Shown: positions 17,231 to 25,893, counted from the stretch's first letter. The stretch: 64,000 nucleotides of DNA from JOPF133 sp052144935 (GCA_052144935.1 JBKQPR010000233.1:22302-86301), one strand, 5' to 3'. Program-made: numbers and translations. Notes: generated from the letters alone by a model not told the origin.

Positions 17231-17962
17231 ATGGCGGACCTCACAGCCAGAACGGCCTTGGTAACCGGAGGCAGCCGCGGCATCGGCCGGGCCCTCGCGT
17301 TGGCCCTGGCGCGGGCGGGCGCGCATGTGGCCGTGAATTATCTCGAGCGCGTGGCCGAAGCGGAGGAGGTGGCGGCGGAGATCCGGTCGGGCGGCGGGCG
17401 CGCCCTGGCCGTTCAGGCGGACGTCAGCCGCGCAGACGCGGTCCGGACGATGGTCGCGTCCATCGAGCGCGAACTGGGACCGGTCGACATCCTGGTGAAC
17501 AATGCCGGCATCGCGCGCGTACAACCGCCGGAAGCCATCACCGAGCGGGATTGGGATGAAATCCTCACCGTGAATCTGAAGTCCTGTTTTCTGGTGACGC
17601 AGGCGGTGCTGCCGCCGATGCGGGCGCGGCGTTGGGGCCGGCTGATTTTCCTGTCGTCGGTGGCGGCGCAACTGGGCGGCATCGTGGGGCCGCACTACGC
17701 GGCGTCCAAAGCCGGAATGCTGGGCCTGATGCGTTCCTACGCGCACCTGCTGGCGAAGGAAGGCATCACCTCGAACGCCATCGCGCCGGCCCTGATCGAA
17801 ACCGATATGGTGAGGGGGAACCTGAACGCCACGCCGAGCCTCATTCCGGTGGGCCGCTTCGGCCACGTGGAGGAGACGGCGGACGCCGCCGTTTTACTGG
17901 CGGGAAACGGATACATCACCGGCCAGACCATCAACGTGAACGGCGGGATGTACATGAGCTGA
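17231..17962 (+). CDS. SDR-family oxidoreductase (FabG-like)
   Basis: 243 aa classical short-chain dehydrogenase. The N-terminal Rossmann motif is TGGSRGIGRALALALARAGA. NNAGIA follows at about residue 88, then the catalytic Ser in LIFLSSVAAQLGG and YAASK (YxxxK) at about residues 155-159. The C-terminus GQTINVNGGMYMS matches 3-oxoacyl-ACP reductase-type enzymes. NAD(P)H-dependent carbonyl reduction is certain at family level; the substrate is not. The ribosome site is GGGAGGCG. It is not flanked by fatty-acid genes, so the fabG label would be a guess. Confidence 0.92.
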   Translation: MADLTARTALVTGGSRGIGRALALALARAGAHVAVNYLERVAEAEEVAAEIRSGGGRALAVQADVSRADAVRTMVASIERELGPVDILVNNAGIARVQPPEAITERDWDEILTVNLKSCFLVTQAVLPPMRARRWGRLIFLSSVAAQLGGIVGPHYAASKAGMLGLMRSYAHLLAKEGITSNAIAPALIETDMVRGNLNATPSLIPVGRFGHVEETADAAVLLAGNGYITGQTINVNGGMYMS

Positions 17963-18124
17963 GGTGGAGTAGTATGCGGTCAGGTCGCAGCAGTCGACGG
18001 CCGGGTTTCAACTCCGTCGTACTCATCGCCACAGGGCCGCGCAGGCAGCGAAAATAGCAGCCAGCCGTGAGGTGTCTACAAGCCGTGAGCACTTCAGGCT
18101 AAACTCATAAAGAGACGCCACAGC

Positions 18125-18307
18125 ATGACCTTCGAAGAACGGATCGACCGCCTCACCGAGCGCCACGAAGCCCTAGCGCAAAGCCTGGAACTCCTTACAC
18201 ACGACGTGCAGCAAGTCACTGCCGACGTCAAGGAACTCACCAAGAACCAGGCTGCCATGATGGACGCCATCACCCGCCTCGCCCACATCGCAGATATCCA
18301 GGATTAA
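18125..18307 (+). CDS. Small coiled-coil protein, probably shortened by a nonsense codon
   Basis: 60 aa, entirely helical with heptads (ERIDRLTERHEALAQSLELL, VQQVTADVKELTKNQAAMMD). Small proteins with this opening are common in Acidobacteria and have no known function. Directly after the TAA at 18305 the same frame continues RITRLEEGKQ and then stops at 18338-18340, which is how longer relatives usually end (family recollection). The internal TAA therefore looks like a recent nonsense change. Confidence 0.65.
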   Translation: MTFEERIDRLTERHEALAQSLELLTHDVQQVTADVKELTKNQAAMMDAITRLAHIADIQD

Positions 18308-18728
18308 CGTATCACCCGCCTCGAAGAGGGCAAGCAGTAAGCCAGCCAGGCCGCGCCGGCCAACAGCAAGCGGATCCCGCGCTTGCCCGCCATCCGGAAG
18401 CGGACACGCCAACCGGTCATTGCCTGGGGATGCCGCCGGCGCGAACGGAGCACCCGCGACGAGGTGGCGGCCGGCGTGGCTCCGGGCAAACCCACGGGCG
18501 CCCTCCCGCACCCAGGGCACGCGAGAAGGACTTGTTCATTATCCCGCCAGGCTAACCCCTTTTTCCGCGGCAAAGTGGGCCTTGTCCACCGAACTGTCGC
18601 TTGCTTTCTGGCCGGCGCGGTAGAACCGCTCTCAGCCCGTAGCATCTATGGCGATTCTCCCGAACTGGCCGGGCGGGTTACCAACGTAAATGCGCGGCAC
18701 GAGGCGCAAAATGCTGAAGGAGGTGTGA
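18308..18728. other. Intergenic stretch, no gene recognised
   Basis: About 420 bases. The first 33 bases are the stranded C-terminal codons of the coiled-coil gene. A perfect hairpin GCAAGCG ... CGCTTGC (about 18364-18385) may act as a terminator. The rest has no convincing coding frame. Confidence 0.45.
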
Positions 18729-19133
18729 TCAGTCTATTGAAAATGCCTGTTCCTCGATGAGCGCCTGCCAAACGGCAAGGAAGTCCGGATTGTTGACGGC
18801 GAGAACCTGAATAGTAATCCGGCCGATAACCGTTTTACCGATTAACTCGGCTCCCGCCCATACGAAATGGTCGCTCCACATGTCCAGCCGTGGATGGAAC
18901 AGCCGGCCGAGTTGGCCGGTCCCCGGATCGCGTCCGGCGATATTCGGGCCTTTGTGCCGGTTACAGTGGAGGCAAGCCAGGGCAAGGTTGTCGGGAACCG
19001 TCGCGCCACCATGCTGGCGCGCACTGATGTGGTCGACATGAAACGGCAGAGGATAAACGGAGGCAGGCAGCCGGCAGTATTCGCAGCGGCTTTGCGCCCG
19101 GCGCCAGACCTGCCGAATCAGGCCCTGGTTCAC
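18729..19133 (-). CDS. HNH endonuclease
   Basis: 134 aa. CEYCRL and CLHCNRHKG supply the two zinc-binding Cys pairs and FHVDHISARQHGGATVPDNLA the HNH catalytic core (His-Asp-His followed by Asn). It is a compact single-domain HNH nuclease of the kind found in defence, mobile or addiction contexts. Its start overlaps the stop of the upstream 98-aa gene by 4 bases, indicating strict co-translation with that partner. The target DNA is unknown. The C-terminal ~60 residues (WAGAELIGKTVIGRITIQVL) are conserved in this subgroup from memory. Confidence 0.9.
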   Translation of the reverse strand: MNQGLIRQVWRRAQSRCEYCRLPASVYPLPFHVDHISARQHGGATVPDNLALACLHCNRHKGPNIAGRDPGTGQLGRLFHPRLDMWSDHFVWAGAELIGKTVIGRITIQVLAVNNPDFLAVWQALIEEQAFSID

Positions 19134-19426
19134 GAACGGGGTCGGCTGCGCGGCTTGCGCCGCAGAGCGGCCCTGGCTTTAGATTGGATCACCGCCAGCA
19201 AATTGCCGACATGCAGATAACTGTCGAATTCCCGCTGCTCCTCGGCCGTCAAGGAGCCGGATTCGGACCGCTCCGCCAATTGCCGCATCCGCTCCCGGTC
19301 GTTCTCTCCAAAAGCGAACGACAGCAGGTACTCAGCCACCTCCGGAGACAGCTCGTCCCCCTGCGCCTGCATCAACCGTGCCCAAATGGCCGCTTCGCGG
19401 TTGGGACTGAGGAGTCGCGAACTCAT
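19130..19426 (-). CDS. Small helical partner protein of the HNH nuclease
   Basis: 98 aa, mostly helical: REAAIWARLMQAQGDELSPE, VAEYLLSFAFGENDRERMRQ, then LTAEEQREFDSYLHVGNLLA and a basic tail (ALRRKPRSRPRS). Proteins of this type regularly precede an HNH nuclease gene in cyanobacteria and acidobacteria (family recollection). The stop/start overlap with the nuclease gene is 4 bases. It may act as an antitoxin or regulator, but no experiment is known to me, and a mere accessory subunit is equally possible. Confidence 0.75.
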   Translation of the reverse strand: MSSRLLSPNREAAIWARLMQAQGDELSPEVAEYLLSFAFGENDRERMRQLAERSESGSLTAEEQREFDSYLHVGNLLAVIQSKARAALRRKPRSRPRS

Positions 19427-19623
19427 AAATTCCCCCCTTTAGCTTACTCAATAATAGACGCCGGCGGCATCGGCCGCCGATCCGCTCGGCTTCGTCGAGC
19501 GCTACCTCTTCGCCGCATAGGCGGCGGGCCAGGCCGCGTGATCTTCCGATTGTCCCGGAGGCCGTTCAGCTATCGGCTTTTTAGCTTCAGCTCCGGCGCC
19601 CCGCCCGTTGTTACTATTGAGAA

Positions 19624-20400
19624 ATGCCCGAAAACGGACTCTTCTCTCTGGATGGCGATGTGGCGGTGGTGATTGGCGGCGGCGGAGTCCTGGCCGGAGC
19701 GATGGCGGATGGCCTGGCGCAGGCGGGCGCCCGCATCGCCGTCGCGGGCAGGACCCAGGAACACGCCGATGCGCGCGCCGCGGCCATCGTCGCGCGGGGA
19801 GGGGAGGCCATCGGGATCCAGTGCGATGCCACCAGCAAGGCCGATCTGGAGCGCAGCCTGGCCACGGTGCTGGCGCGCTTCGGCCGGGTGGATATCCTGC
19901 TCAACGCCGCGGGAGTCAACTCGACCACGCCGTTCTTCGAGATTACCGAAGAGGAATGGCGGCGCATTCTGGATATCGACCTGAAGAGCGTGTTCCTGGC
20001 GTGCCAGGTGTTCGGCAAGGCGATGGTGGATGCGGGCCGCGGCGGGTCGATCGTCAATATCAGCTCGGCATCCTCAGGGCCGCCCCTTTCCAAGGTTTTC
20101 ACTTACGGCATCGCCAAAGCGGGCGTCAACCAGATCACGCAGTTTCTGGCGCGCGAGCTCGCGCCCCACAACATTCGCGTCAACGCCATCCTGCCGGGAT
20201 TCTTTCCGGCGGAACAGAATCGCAAAGTGTTGACGCCCGAACGCGTGGCCAGCATCCTTAGCCACACTCCCATGAAGCGCTTCGGCGAGCCGAACGAACT
20301 GGTGGGCGCGGTGGTCTACCTCGCGTCGCGGCGTGCCAGCTCGTTCGTCACCGGGTCGGTGGTGCGAGTGGATGGCGGCTTTCTGGCAATGACGATCTAA
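19624..20400 (+). CDS. SDR-family oxidoreductase (gluconate/mannonate dehydrogenase-like)
   Basis: 258 aa. The cofactor motif is VVIGGGGVLAGAMADGLAQA, and NAAGVNSTTPFFEITEEEW follows at about residue 97. The catalytic residues are the Ser in SIVNISSASSGPPLS and YGIAK (YxxxK) at about residues 161-165. The C-terminus is FVTGSVVRVDGGFLAMTI. The arrangement resembles D-mannonate or gluconate 5-dehydrogenases more than FabG. No sugar catabolic operon accompanies it. The membrane glycosyltransferase gene begins 32 bases downstream. Confidence 0.9.
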   Translation: MPENGLFSLDGDVAVVIGGGGVLAGAMADGLAQAGARIAVAGRTQEHADARAAAIVARGGEAIGIQCDATSKADLERSLATVLARFGRVDILLNAAGVNSTTPFFEITEEEWRRILDIDLKSVFLACQVFGKAMVDAGRGGSIVNISSASSGPPLSKVFTYGIAKAGVNQITQFLARELAPHNIRVNAILPGFFPAEQNRKVLTPERVASILSHTPMKRFGEPNELVGAVVYLASRRASSFVTGSVVRVDGGFLAMTI

Positions 20401-20432
20401 GCCCTACGGTTTGCTCTAGCGAGGCCGCTTGG

Positions 20433-22061
20433 ATGCGCACACGATGGCTGCTGGCGGTTTGGGCCTGTTTCCTGGTGCGTCTGCTGTTTTATTCGTCGAT
20501 GCTGCCGCTGTGGGAGGGGTACGACGAATGGGCGCACTTCGCGGTGGTTCGGGCGGGAGCGTTTGAGGGCGTGATTCTGCCGGCGCGCGACCGCGCCGTG
20601 CCGCGCGATGTGGAAGCCTCGCTGCAGCTTGCGCCGGTGCCCTGGGAGATGCGCTACCTGCCGCCGCCCTCGGTTTCGCAGGACGACTTTTGGACTCTGC
20701 CGGCAGAGGCCCGCCGCGAGCGGCAGGCGGCCTTCCGCGCCATGCCGCCCGAGTGGGGCCGCGAAACCGGCAGCGGCGGGCTGAAGGCCTACGAAGCGCT
20801 GCAGCCCCCGCTCTACTACTGGCTGATGGCGCCGGTGCTGCGCCTCGCGGGCGGCCGCGGGCTGGCCTGGCAGGTGATGGCGTTGCGCTGGATCGGTTCG
20901 CTGATCGCCTCGTTGGCCGTGCCCCTGGTCTTCAGGCTGGGACAGATCGTCTTCGCCGATGAACGGGTAGCGCTGGCCTCGGCCGCGGTGGTGGCGCTGA
21001 TGCCGGGGATGGCGCTGGATGTGGCGCGGGTGAGCAACGACTGCCTGGCGGTCGTGCTGTTCACGCTGCTCACGGTGTTGGCTGTGCAAATGCCGCGGCG
21101 CGAGTGGCTGCTAGGCATCGTGCTGGGCCTCGGCCTGCTGACGAAGGCCTACTTCCTGACGGCCGTGCCGGCGCTGGCGCTGATACTCGGAAGGCGTTCG
21201 TGGAGGCCGTTCACAGCCGCGGCGGCGGTGGCGGGCTGGTGGTACGTGCGCAACCTGGCGACCACCGGAACTCTCACGGGCCTCAGCGAATCGGTGATGC
21301 TGCGCGATACCGGCGTATGGGGCGTGCTGCGGCGCGCGCCCGCTATGCCCTGGCGCACGGCGGCCGACGCGATTCTGTTCTCGCACCTCTATTTCGGCGG
21401 CTGGAGCTCGCTGACGGTGCGAAGCTGGATGTACCACGTGTTTTACGCGGCCGCGTTGTTGGCCGCCATCGGCCTCGTGCGGCTGTGGCGCGAGCGGCCC
21501 ATCAGGGCGCTGGCCGCTATTTACGCGGCCTTCTGGTTGGGCGAATTCTACAACGCCTTACTCGAGTGGTTGAGCAAGGGGCTGCCTGGCTCGATGGGAT
21601 GGTACCTTTACGCGGTCGCCGGGGCGGAGGTGGTGTTGTGCGTAGCGGGTATCGCGGCGATCGCGCCCAAGCGGATGCGGGGCTGGGCGGCGCCCATGGG
21701 AGCGCTGCTGTTCGCGCTGTTCGATCTCTACACCGTGCATGCGGTCGAGATTCCGTACTACACAGGCATGATCCGCCACAAGCTCAACGGAGCGACGGGG
21801 ACGCTCCACCTGGTGGACTTTCGGGCCGTGGGATGGAGCCGCGCGTTCGAGCGGTTGACGGCATTTCAGGCCGTGCCGGAAGCGGCGCTGATGGCTCTGT
21901 GGGCGGCCTATCTGGCGGCCACCGTATTGATCGTGGGGCGGGCAATCCTGGGGTGCCCTCTGGGCCCAGCCGGCTTTCAGCCGGCCGGCCCCGCTGAACG
22001 CCCCCTGGGCCAGCCGGAAGCTGGTCCGGACCCTGAAAGGCTGCACCACAAGGCACCTTGA
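20433..22061 (+). CDS. Multi-pass membrane protein, GT-C/DUF2142-like glycosyltransferase
   Basis: 542 aa with about ten membrane helices. The first outside loop carries LWEGYDEWAHFAVV, an acidic motif placed as in GT-C enzymes, and PPLYYWLMAPVLRL follows. LMPGMALDVARVSNDCLAVV and LLGIVLGLGLLTKAYFLTAV are typical of DUF2142-type or ArnT-like proteins. It probably moves sugars from polyprenyl carriers at the membrane (inference). The last ~35 residues (GCPLGPAGFQPAGPAERPLG...) are a proline/glycine-rich extension that contains the dispersed GC-rich motif and is unlike the rest of the protein. Confidence 0.82.
   Translation: MRTRWLLAVWACFLVRLLFYSSMLPLWEGYDEWAHFAVVRAGAFEGVILPARDRAVPRDVEASLQLAPVPWEMRYLPPPSVSQDDFWTLPAEARRERQAAFRAMPPEWGRETGSGGLKAYEALQPPLYYWLMAPVLRLAGGRGLAWQVMALRWIGSLIASLAVPLVFRLGQIVFADERVALASAAVVALMPGMALDVARVSNDCLAVVLFTLLTVLAVQMPRREWLLGIVLGLGLLTKAYFLTAVPALALILGRRSWRPFTAAAAVAGWWYVRNLATTGTLTGLSESVMLRDTGVWGVLRRAPAMPWRTAADAILFSHLYFGGWSSLTVRSWMYHVFYAAALLAAIGLVRLWRERPIRALAAIYAAFWLGEFYNALLEWLSKGLPGSMGWYLYAVAGAEVVLCVAGIAAIAPKRMRGWAAPMGALLFALFDLYTVHAVEIPYYTGMIRHKLNGATGTLHLVDFRAVGWSRAFERLTAFQAVPEAALMALWAAYLAATVLIVGRAILGCPLGPAGFQPAGPAERPLGQPEAGPDPERLHHKAP
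21950..21967 (+). repeat. Intragenic GC-rich motif (inverted orientation)
   Basis: GGGGTGCCCTCTGGGCCC is the exact reverse complement of the core at 5890-5907. Here it encodes C-P-L-G-P in the C-terminal extension of the membrane glycosyltransferase. Confidence 0.6.
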
Positions 22062-22079
22062 CTTGCAAGAGAACCGTTC

Positions 22080-22846
22080 ATGAGTGCGGAGAACAGACAC
22101 CTCATCCTCGATCAATTCACGCGCCAGGCCGTGCCGTTCGCGAACTCGCCGCTGGTGCGAAACGAGGGCCGCTGAGCCGGATGCTGGGCGCCGCGGAGGC
22201 CGGCGCGACGGATTCGGTCCTGGATGTGGCCTGCGGCCCCGGTGTGGTCGTGTGCGCCTTTGCCGAAGTGGTGCGGCACGCTACCGGCATCGACCTGACT
22301 CCGGCCATGCTACAACAGGCGCGGCAATTGCAGGCGCAACGGAACCTGACCAATGTCGATTGGGTGCGGGGCGATGTCACGGAGCTGCCCTTTCGTGACA
22401 GACAATTCTCGGTCGTGACCTCCCGTTTTGTTTTCCACCACCTGCCGGATCCGGCACTGGCTCTGAAGGAGATGGTGCGCGTATCGAAGGCCGGCGGCCG
22501 GATCATAGTGGCCGATAGCGCTCCCGCGGCGGAGAAGGCGGACGCGTTCAACTCCATGGAGCGCCTGCGCGATCCCTCGCATGGGGAGGCTCTGCCTATC
22601 GTGGGTCTCAGCCGCTTGTTCGCCGAGGCGGGCTTGGAGGCGCCGCGCGTCGAGACCATGCGCTTGGAGGGAGACTTGGAATCCTTATTCGCGCGATCCT
22701 TTCCAAAGGACGGCGATGCCGATCGCATCCGAACACTTTTTGAGGACTCGCGGTTGGACGACCGGCTGGATATGGCGGTGCGGCGAGAGAACGGCAGGAT
22801 CGTCTACGCATGGCCGCTGGCGATTGTGACGGCGCGTAGGCAGTAG
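22080..22846 (+). pseudogene. Class I SAM methyltransferase with a frameshift
   Basis: The N-terminus in the ATG 22080 frame (RHLILDQFTRQAVPFANSPL) matches the usual opening of this UbiE-like family. It runs into TGA at 22173. The rest, in another frame, carries motif I VLDVACGPGVVVCAFAEV and GIDLTPAMLQQARQ, VTELPFRDRQFSVVTSRFVF with HHLPDPALALKEM, and an Ile/Val-rich motif III. Restoring one G in the GAGGG run at 22164-22168 joins the parts into about 255 aa. An artefactual start in the second frame would replace the family N-terminus with unrelated residues. Either the gene is recently broken or one base was lost in sequencing. Confidence 0.8.
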
Positions 22847-23001
22847 CCTGGCGCTCGGAAACCGCAGCTCTCGCGAAGGCGCACTTTCACACCTTGCACG
22901 CTTCGGGCGGCGCTACATTTGGCTTGGTGCCGGGTTCCTTTTAAAGACCCGCTGGATCCGCGCCCCTGGCGGTGTCCAACATCATACAGAGGTGTAGATT
23001 T

Positions 23002-23565
23002 ATGTCACGTTTTGCATTCCATAAGAGCGCGGTGGTGGGACTTCTTCTGTTCGGCTCGCAGTTTCTCGTCCAGGCCCAAACCACTTCGAGCGGCACAGCG
23101 GGGTTAACAGTGACCACCGGAATTGTGGGAATGACCAGCACGCAGACCGCCCAGCTCAATGTACTGAACCTGCAGGCGGCCGTTCCCGGTGTGACCGCCG
23201 CGGCGTGTCCGGCGACGCTCGAATTCTACGATGACACGGGCGCCTTGCTGAAGCGGACGCCCGTCACCAACATTCCACCGGCGACCGCGGCCTCGCTGGT
23301 CTTCAAGCCTGCGGTGCCATCGACAGCGGCGAATGCGCGGGCGCAAATCCGCGCCGTGGTTTTCACGCCATTGACCTCCGTGGCGACCCCGGTTTCGGGG
23401 CCCGGGTCGACACCGGTTATGCCGGTGATGCCGACAGTCCCGCCCTGCAGCGTCATGTCGTCGCTCGAAATTATGGACGATGCGACCGGCGACACCCACA
23501 CCTTCACCACCGATCTGCGCGCCATCCCGCCATACATAGCCGTGCCCCTGCCGGCGGTGCAGTAG
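23002..23565 (+). CDS. Secreted protein of unknown function
   Basis: 187 aa from ATG 23002, giving a signal peptide (KSAVVGLLLFGSQFLVQAQ). The mature part is Thr/Ala/Val-rich with an Ig-like strand pattern (AQLNVLNLQAAVPGVTAAAC, LEFYDDTGALLKRTPVTNIP, AQIRAVVFTPLTSVATPVSG, MSSLEIMDDATGDTHTFTTD). Similar small secreted proteins occur often in Acidobacteria. The two Cys residues could form a disulphide. No enzyme motif is seen. Confidence 0.72.
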   Translation: MSRFAFHKSAVVGLLLFGSQFLVQAQTTSSGTAGLTVTTGIVGMTSTQTAQLNVLNLQAAVPGVTAAACPATLEFYDDTGALLKRTPVTNIPPATAASLVFKPAVPSTAANARAQIRAVVFTPLTSVATPVSGPGSTPVMPVMPTVPPCSVMSSLEIMDDATGDTHTFTTDLRAIPPYIAVPLPAVQ

Positions 23566-23600
23566 AAACATCCGAAAACCCCTGGCTCCACAAAGTGGCA

Positions 23601-23870
23601 TCAGTCGGCGGCGTCCCGTCCATCACCCGCCGGTTGACAGTTTGGCCGCGAGCGCCCAACAGACAACCCGCGGCCGTGCCGCATCCGCGCGGCCCATCGC
23701 CCATACCGCCGCAGCTCGGCGCGCCGGCGCCACACGAAGCGCCAGAAATCGGCGAACGTGATGCTCTCCGCGTGGAGGCCCCAGTAGGTCTCCATCCGCC
23801 ATCGCAAGTACGGACTTCGCCAGGGCCGCAGCCGGTAGCCGCGGCTCAGACGCCACCACAGGCCGATCAT
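23601..23870 (-). CDS. Small basic conserved protein of unknown function
   Basis: 89 aa, Arg/Trp-rich: MIGLWWRLSRGYRLRPWRSP, YLRWRMETYWGLHAESITFA and DFWRFVWRRRAELRRYGRWA. I believe similar proteins occur beside VWA-domain genes in Acidobacteria, from memory. It starts 3 bases after the VWA gene stop on the same strand, so it is the last gene of that operon. Composition suggests a peripheral membrane or nucleic-acid-associated protein, but nothing more can be said. Confidence 0.6.
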   Translation of the reverse strand: MIGLWWRLSRGYRLRPWRSPYLRWRMETYWGLHAESITFADFWRFVWRRRAELRRYGRWAARMRHGRGLSVGRSRPNCQPAGDGRDAAD

Positions 23871-23873
23871 GGT

Positions 23874-24872
23874 CTATTTGTTGAAAGACGGAGCGCCCTT
23901 GGGAGTCGCCTGGTCGGGCGTGGCGTAATAGCCGCTGCGCGTCCGCACGGTGGGATGCCCGCTGGCGTTCACAGCGATGCGAATCTTGCGGTAGGTCCCG
24001 TCCATGGCTGCATTGATGGGCGAGTAAGTGATGGTGTATTGGCTGCGGATGTCCCGCGCTACCTGGTGCGCAATCCGATCCACTTCGCCCACATCCTTGG
24101 GAAAGAAGGTTTCGCCACCAGTGGCTTCGGCCAGGTCCCGCAAGGCCCGCTCGGCGCGCTTGGCCTCGCGGCGCTCTTCTTCGCTCAGCAGCCCCACGGC
24201 ATAGATCAGCACGTCGGCCTGCTGCGAAGCCTTCACCAGGTTTTCCAGGCTGATCACGCTGCTGTTGTCGTTGCCGTCGGTCACCACCACCAGGACCTTC
24301 TTCTGCTTGTGGGCCTTCTCCTTCAAATGGTCGATCGACATCCGGATGGCGTCCCGCATGGCGGTGCCGCCGCGCGAATCGATGCGCGTCAGCGCTTCCT
24401 CGATTTCCTGGATGTCGCTGGTGAAATCCTTGCCGTGCGGGTTATCCAGAAACGCCTCGTCGTTGAAGTTGACCACGAATACCTCGTCGTCCTTGTTCGA
24501 ATCCTTCGCCAGCGCCGAAGCCGCCGCCTCCACTTTGGCACGCTTGTCGCGCATGCTTCCGCTGTTGTCGATGATCAGCCCCATCGAAACCGGCACGTCC
24601 TCCCGCTTAAACGTGCGAATCGGCTGCTGCACCTCGTTCTCATACACCGTGAAGGCGCCCTGCGGCAAATCGGTAATCAAACGGCCATTCTTATCCACCA
24701 CCGTGGTGTTGCACACCACCACCCTGGTATCCGAGCGGAAAATCGTGCCGCTTTCTTCCGGTGGAACGGCGGACGATCCTTGCGGTTTGGTCTGCTGGCC
24801 GCTGAGAGCCGCGGCGGCCAGGATAGCGACGATGGGGGAGACGGCAAAAACTCGTTTATTGCGGTGGCGCAT
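23874..24872 (-). CDS. VWFA-related secreted protein (TIGR03436)
   Basis: 332 aa from ATG 24872 with a signal peptide (FAVSPIVAILAAAALSGQQ). The family opening VVVCNTTVVDKNGRLITDLP and FTVYENEVQQPIRTFKREDV precedes a VWA domain with the MIDAS motif DNSGSMR. GGTAMRDAIRMSIDHL follows, then VVTDGNDNSS. The C-terminal strand block (QYTITYSPINAAMDGTYRKI) closes the TIGR03436 unit. VWA domains bind metal-dependent protein ligands; the partner is unknown. Its first codons overlap the end of the upstream paralogue by 17 bases. Longer starts lose the signal peptide. Confidence 0.92.
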   Translation of the reverse strand: MRHRNKRVFAVSPIVAILAAAALSGQQTKPQGSSAVPPEESGTIFRSDTRVVVCNTTVVDKNGRLITDLPQGAFTVYENEVQQPIRTFKREDVPVSMGLIIDNSGSMRDKRAKVEAAASALAKDSNKDDEVFVVNFNDEAFLDNPHGKDFTSDIQEIEEALTRIDSRGGTAMRDAIRMSIDHLKEKAHKQKKVLVVVTDGNDNSSVISLENLVKASQQADVLIYAVGLLSEEERREAKRAERALRDLAEATGGETFFPKDVGEVDRIAHQVARDIRSQYTITYSPINAAMDGTYRKIRIAVNASGHPTVRTRSGYYATPDQATPKGAPSFNK

Positions 24873-25830
24873 AATAGCCCTGCTTGAAAAACGCGCGGAG
24901 GGGAGGCAGCCCTTTCGGTTGCACCAGCTTGACCTGCACATGCCGGTACCTTCCGTCGTGGTCCTGGTTTTGCGGTTGGTAGCCCAGTACGTATTGATTG
25001 CGAAGTTCCACCCCAATCTTGGCGGCGATATCCGGCAATTCGTTCATGTTGTCCACGGCGTACTGCCGTCCACCGGTCTGCTCCGCGATTTCCGTCAGCA
25101 GCCCCTGTCCGGCGGCCTCTTCGGGAGTGCGTCCCCGGTTCGCGTAAGCTTCATAGATCCCGATGGCATATACTTGGACGTCGGCTTCCTTCACCAGGTT
25201 CTTGACTTCTCCCTCGGTGTAACGGCTATTATTGTCGCCACCGTCGGAAATGATCAGCAGCGACTTGCGCGGATTCCTGGCCTTTCTCATCTCGTGCAGC
25301 CCCAGGTAGATGGCGTCCAGCAGCGCCGTCCGTCCCTTGGACCGCGTGAAGGTGAGCCGGTTCTGAATCTCTTCCAGGTTGCGCGTGAAGGGCTGGACCA
25401 GGTCGGCCGAGTCGCTGAACTGCACCAGGAAAAATTCGTCCTCCGGGTTGGAAGTTTTGAAAAACTGGGCCACCGCCAGGCGGGATTTTTCCAGCTTCTC
25501 ACCCATGCTGCCGCTGCAATCGAAGATCACTCCCACCGAGAGCGGAGCGTCCTCGCTTGAAAACTGCGAAATGATCTGCTCCTTGTGGTCTTCGAGGACT
25601 TTGAAGTTCTCTTTGTCGAGCCCGGTGACAAACCGGTTGAAGGGGTCCGTCACGGTCACCGGGATCAGCACCAGACTGGCGTCCACACGTATATTTGCCT
25701 TCGGCAAAACCTCTGCCTTGGCAACCGGTTGCGGCCGGGGAATGACGGTGACAGGCGGTTGGGCAAGCCCCCAGACTGCCGCCAGGAAAATGGCGCCGCG
25801 CACAAACAGCTTCAAATAAGACGCCAGCAT
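24856..25830 (-). CDS. VWFA-related secreted protein (TIGR03436), paralogue
   Basis: 324 aa from ATG 25830 with signal peptide (LKLFVRGAIFLAAVWGLAQ); ATG 25869 is an alternative that adds MLDLGEKKGWQAR. VTVTDPFNRFVTGLDKENFK and VLEDHKEQIISQFSSEDAPL open the family domain. The MIDAS is DCSGSMGEK, followed by GRTALLDAIYLGLHEM and ISDGGDNNSRYTEGEV. ELRNQYVLGYQPQNQDHDGR closes it. The gene is divergent from kdsB and heads an operon with the second VWA gene and the 89-aa gene. Two adjacent paralogues may form a heteromeric surface complex (inference). Confidence 0.92.
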   Translation of the reverse strand: MLASYLKLFVRGAIFLAAVWGLAQPPVTVIPRPQPVAKAEVLPKANIRVDASLVLIPVTVTDPFNRFVTGLDKENFKVLEDHKEQIISQFSSEDAPLSVGVIFDCSGSMGEKLEKSRLAVAQFFKTSNPEDEFFLVQFSDSADLVQPFTRNLEEIQNRLTFTRSKGRTALLDAIYLGLHEMRKARNPRKSLLIISDGGDNNSRYTEGEVKNLVKEADVQVYAIGIYEAYANRGRTPEEAAGQGLLTEIAEQTGGRQYAVDNMNELPDIAAKIGVELRNQYVLGYQPQNQDHDGRYRHVQVKLVQPKGLPPLRAFFKQGYYAPPQ

Positions 25831-25879
25831 ACGGGCTTGCCAGCCTTTCTTCTCCCCCAAGTCTAGCATAGGGGTTTTG

Positions 25880-25888
25880 TGGTATGAT
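25880..25888 (+). promoter_or_regulatory. Extended -10 promoter of kdsB
   Basis: TGGTATGAT (TGnTATGAT) ends 5 bases before the GTG start at 25894. No Shine-Dalgarno fits between them, so transcription probably begins at or next to the start codon. Confidence 0.6.
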
Positions 25889-25893
25889 CGCGT

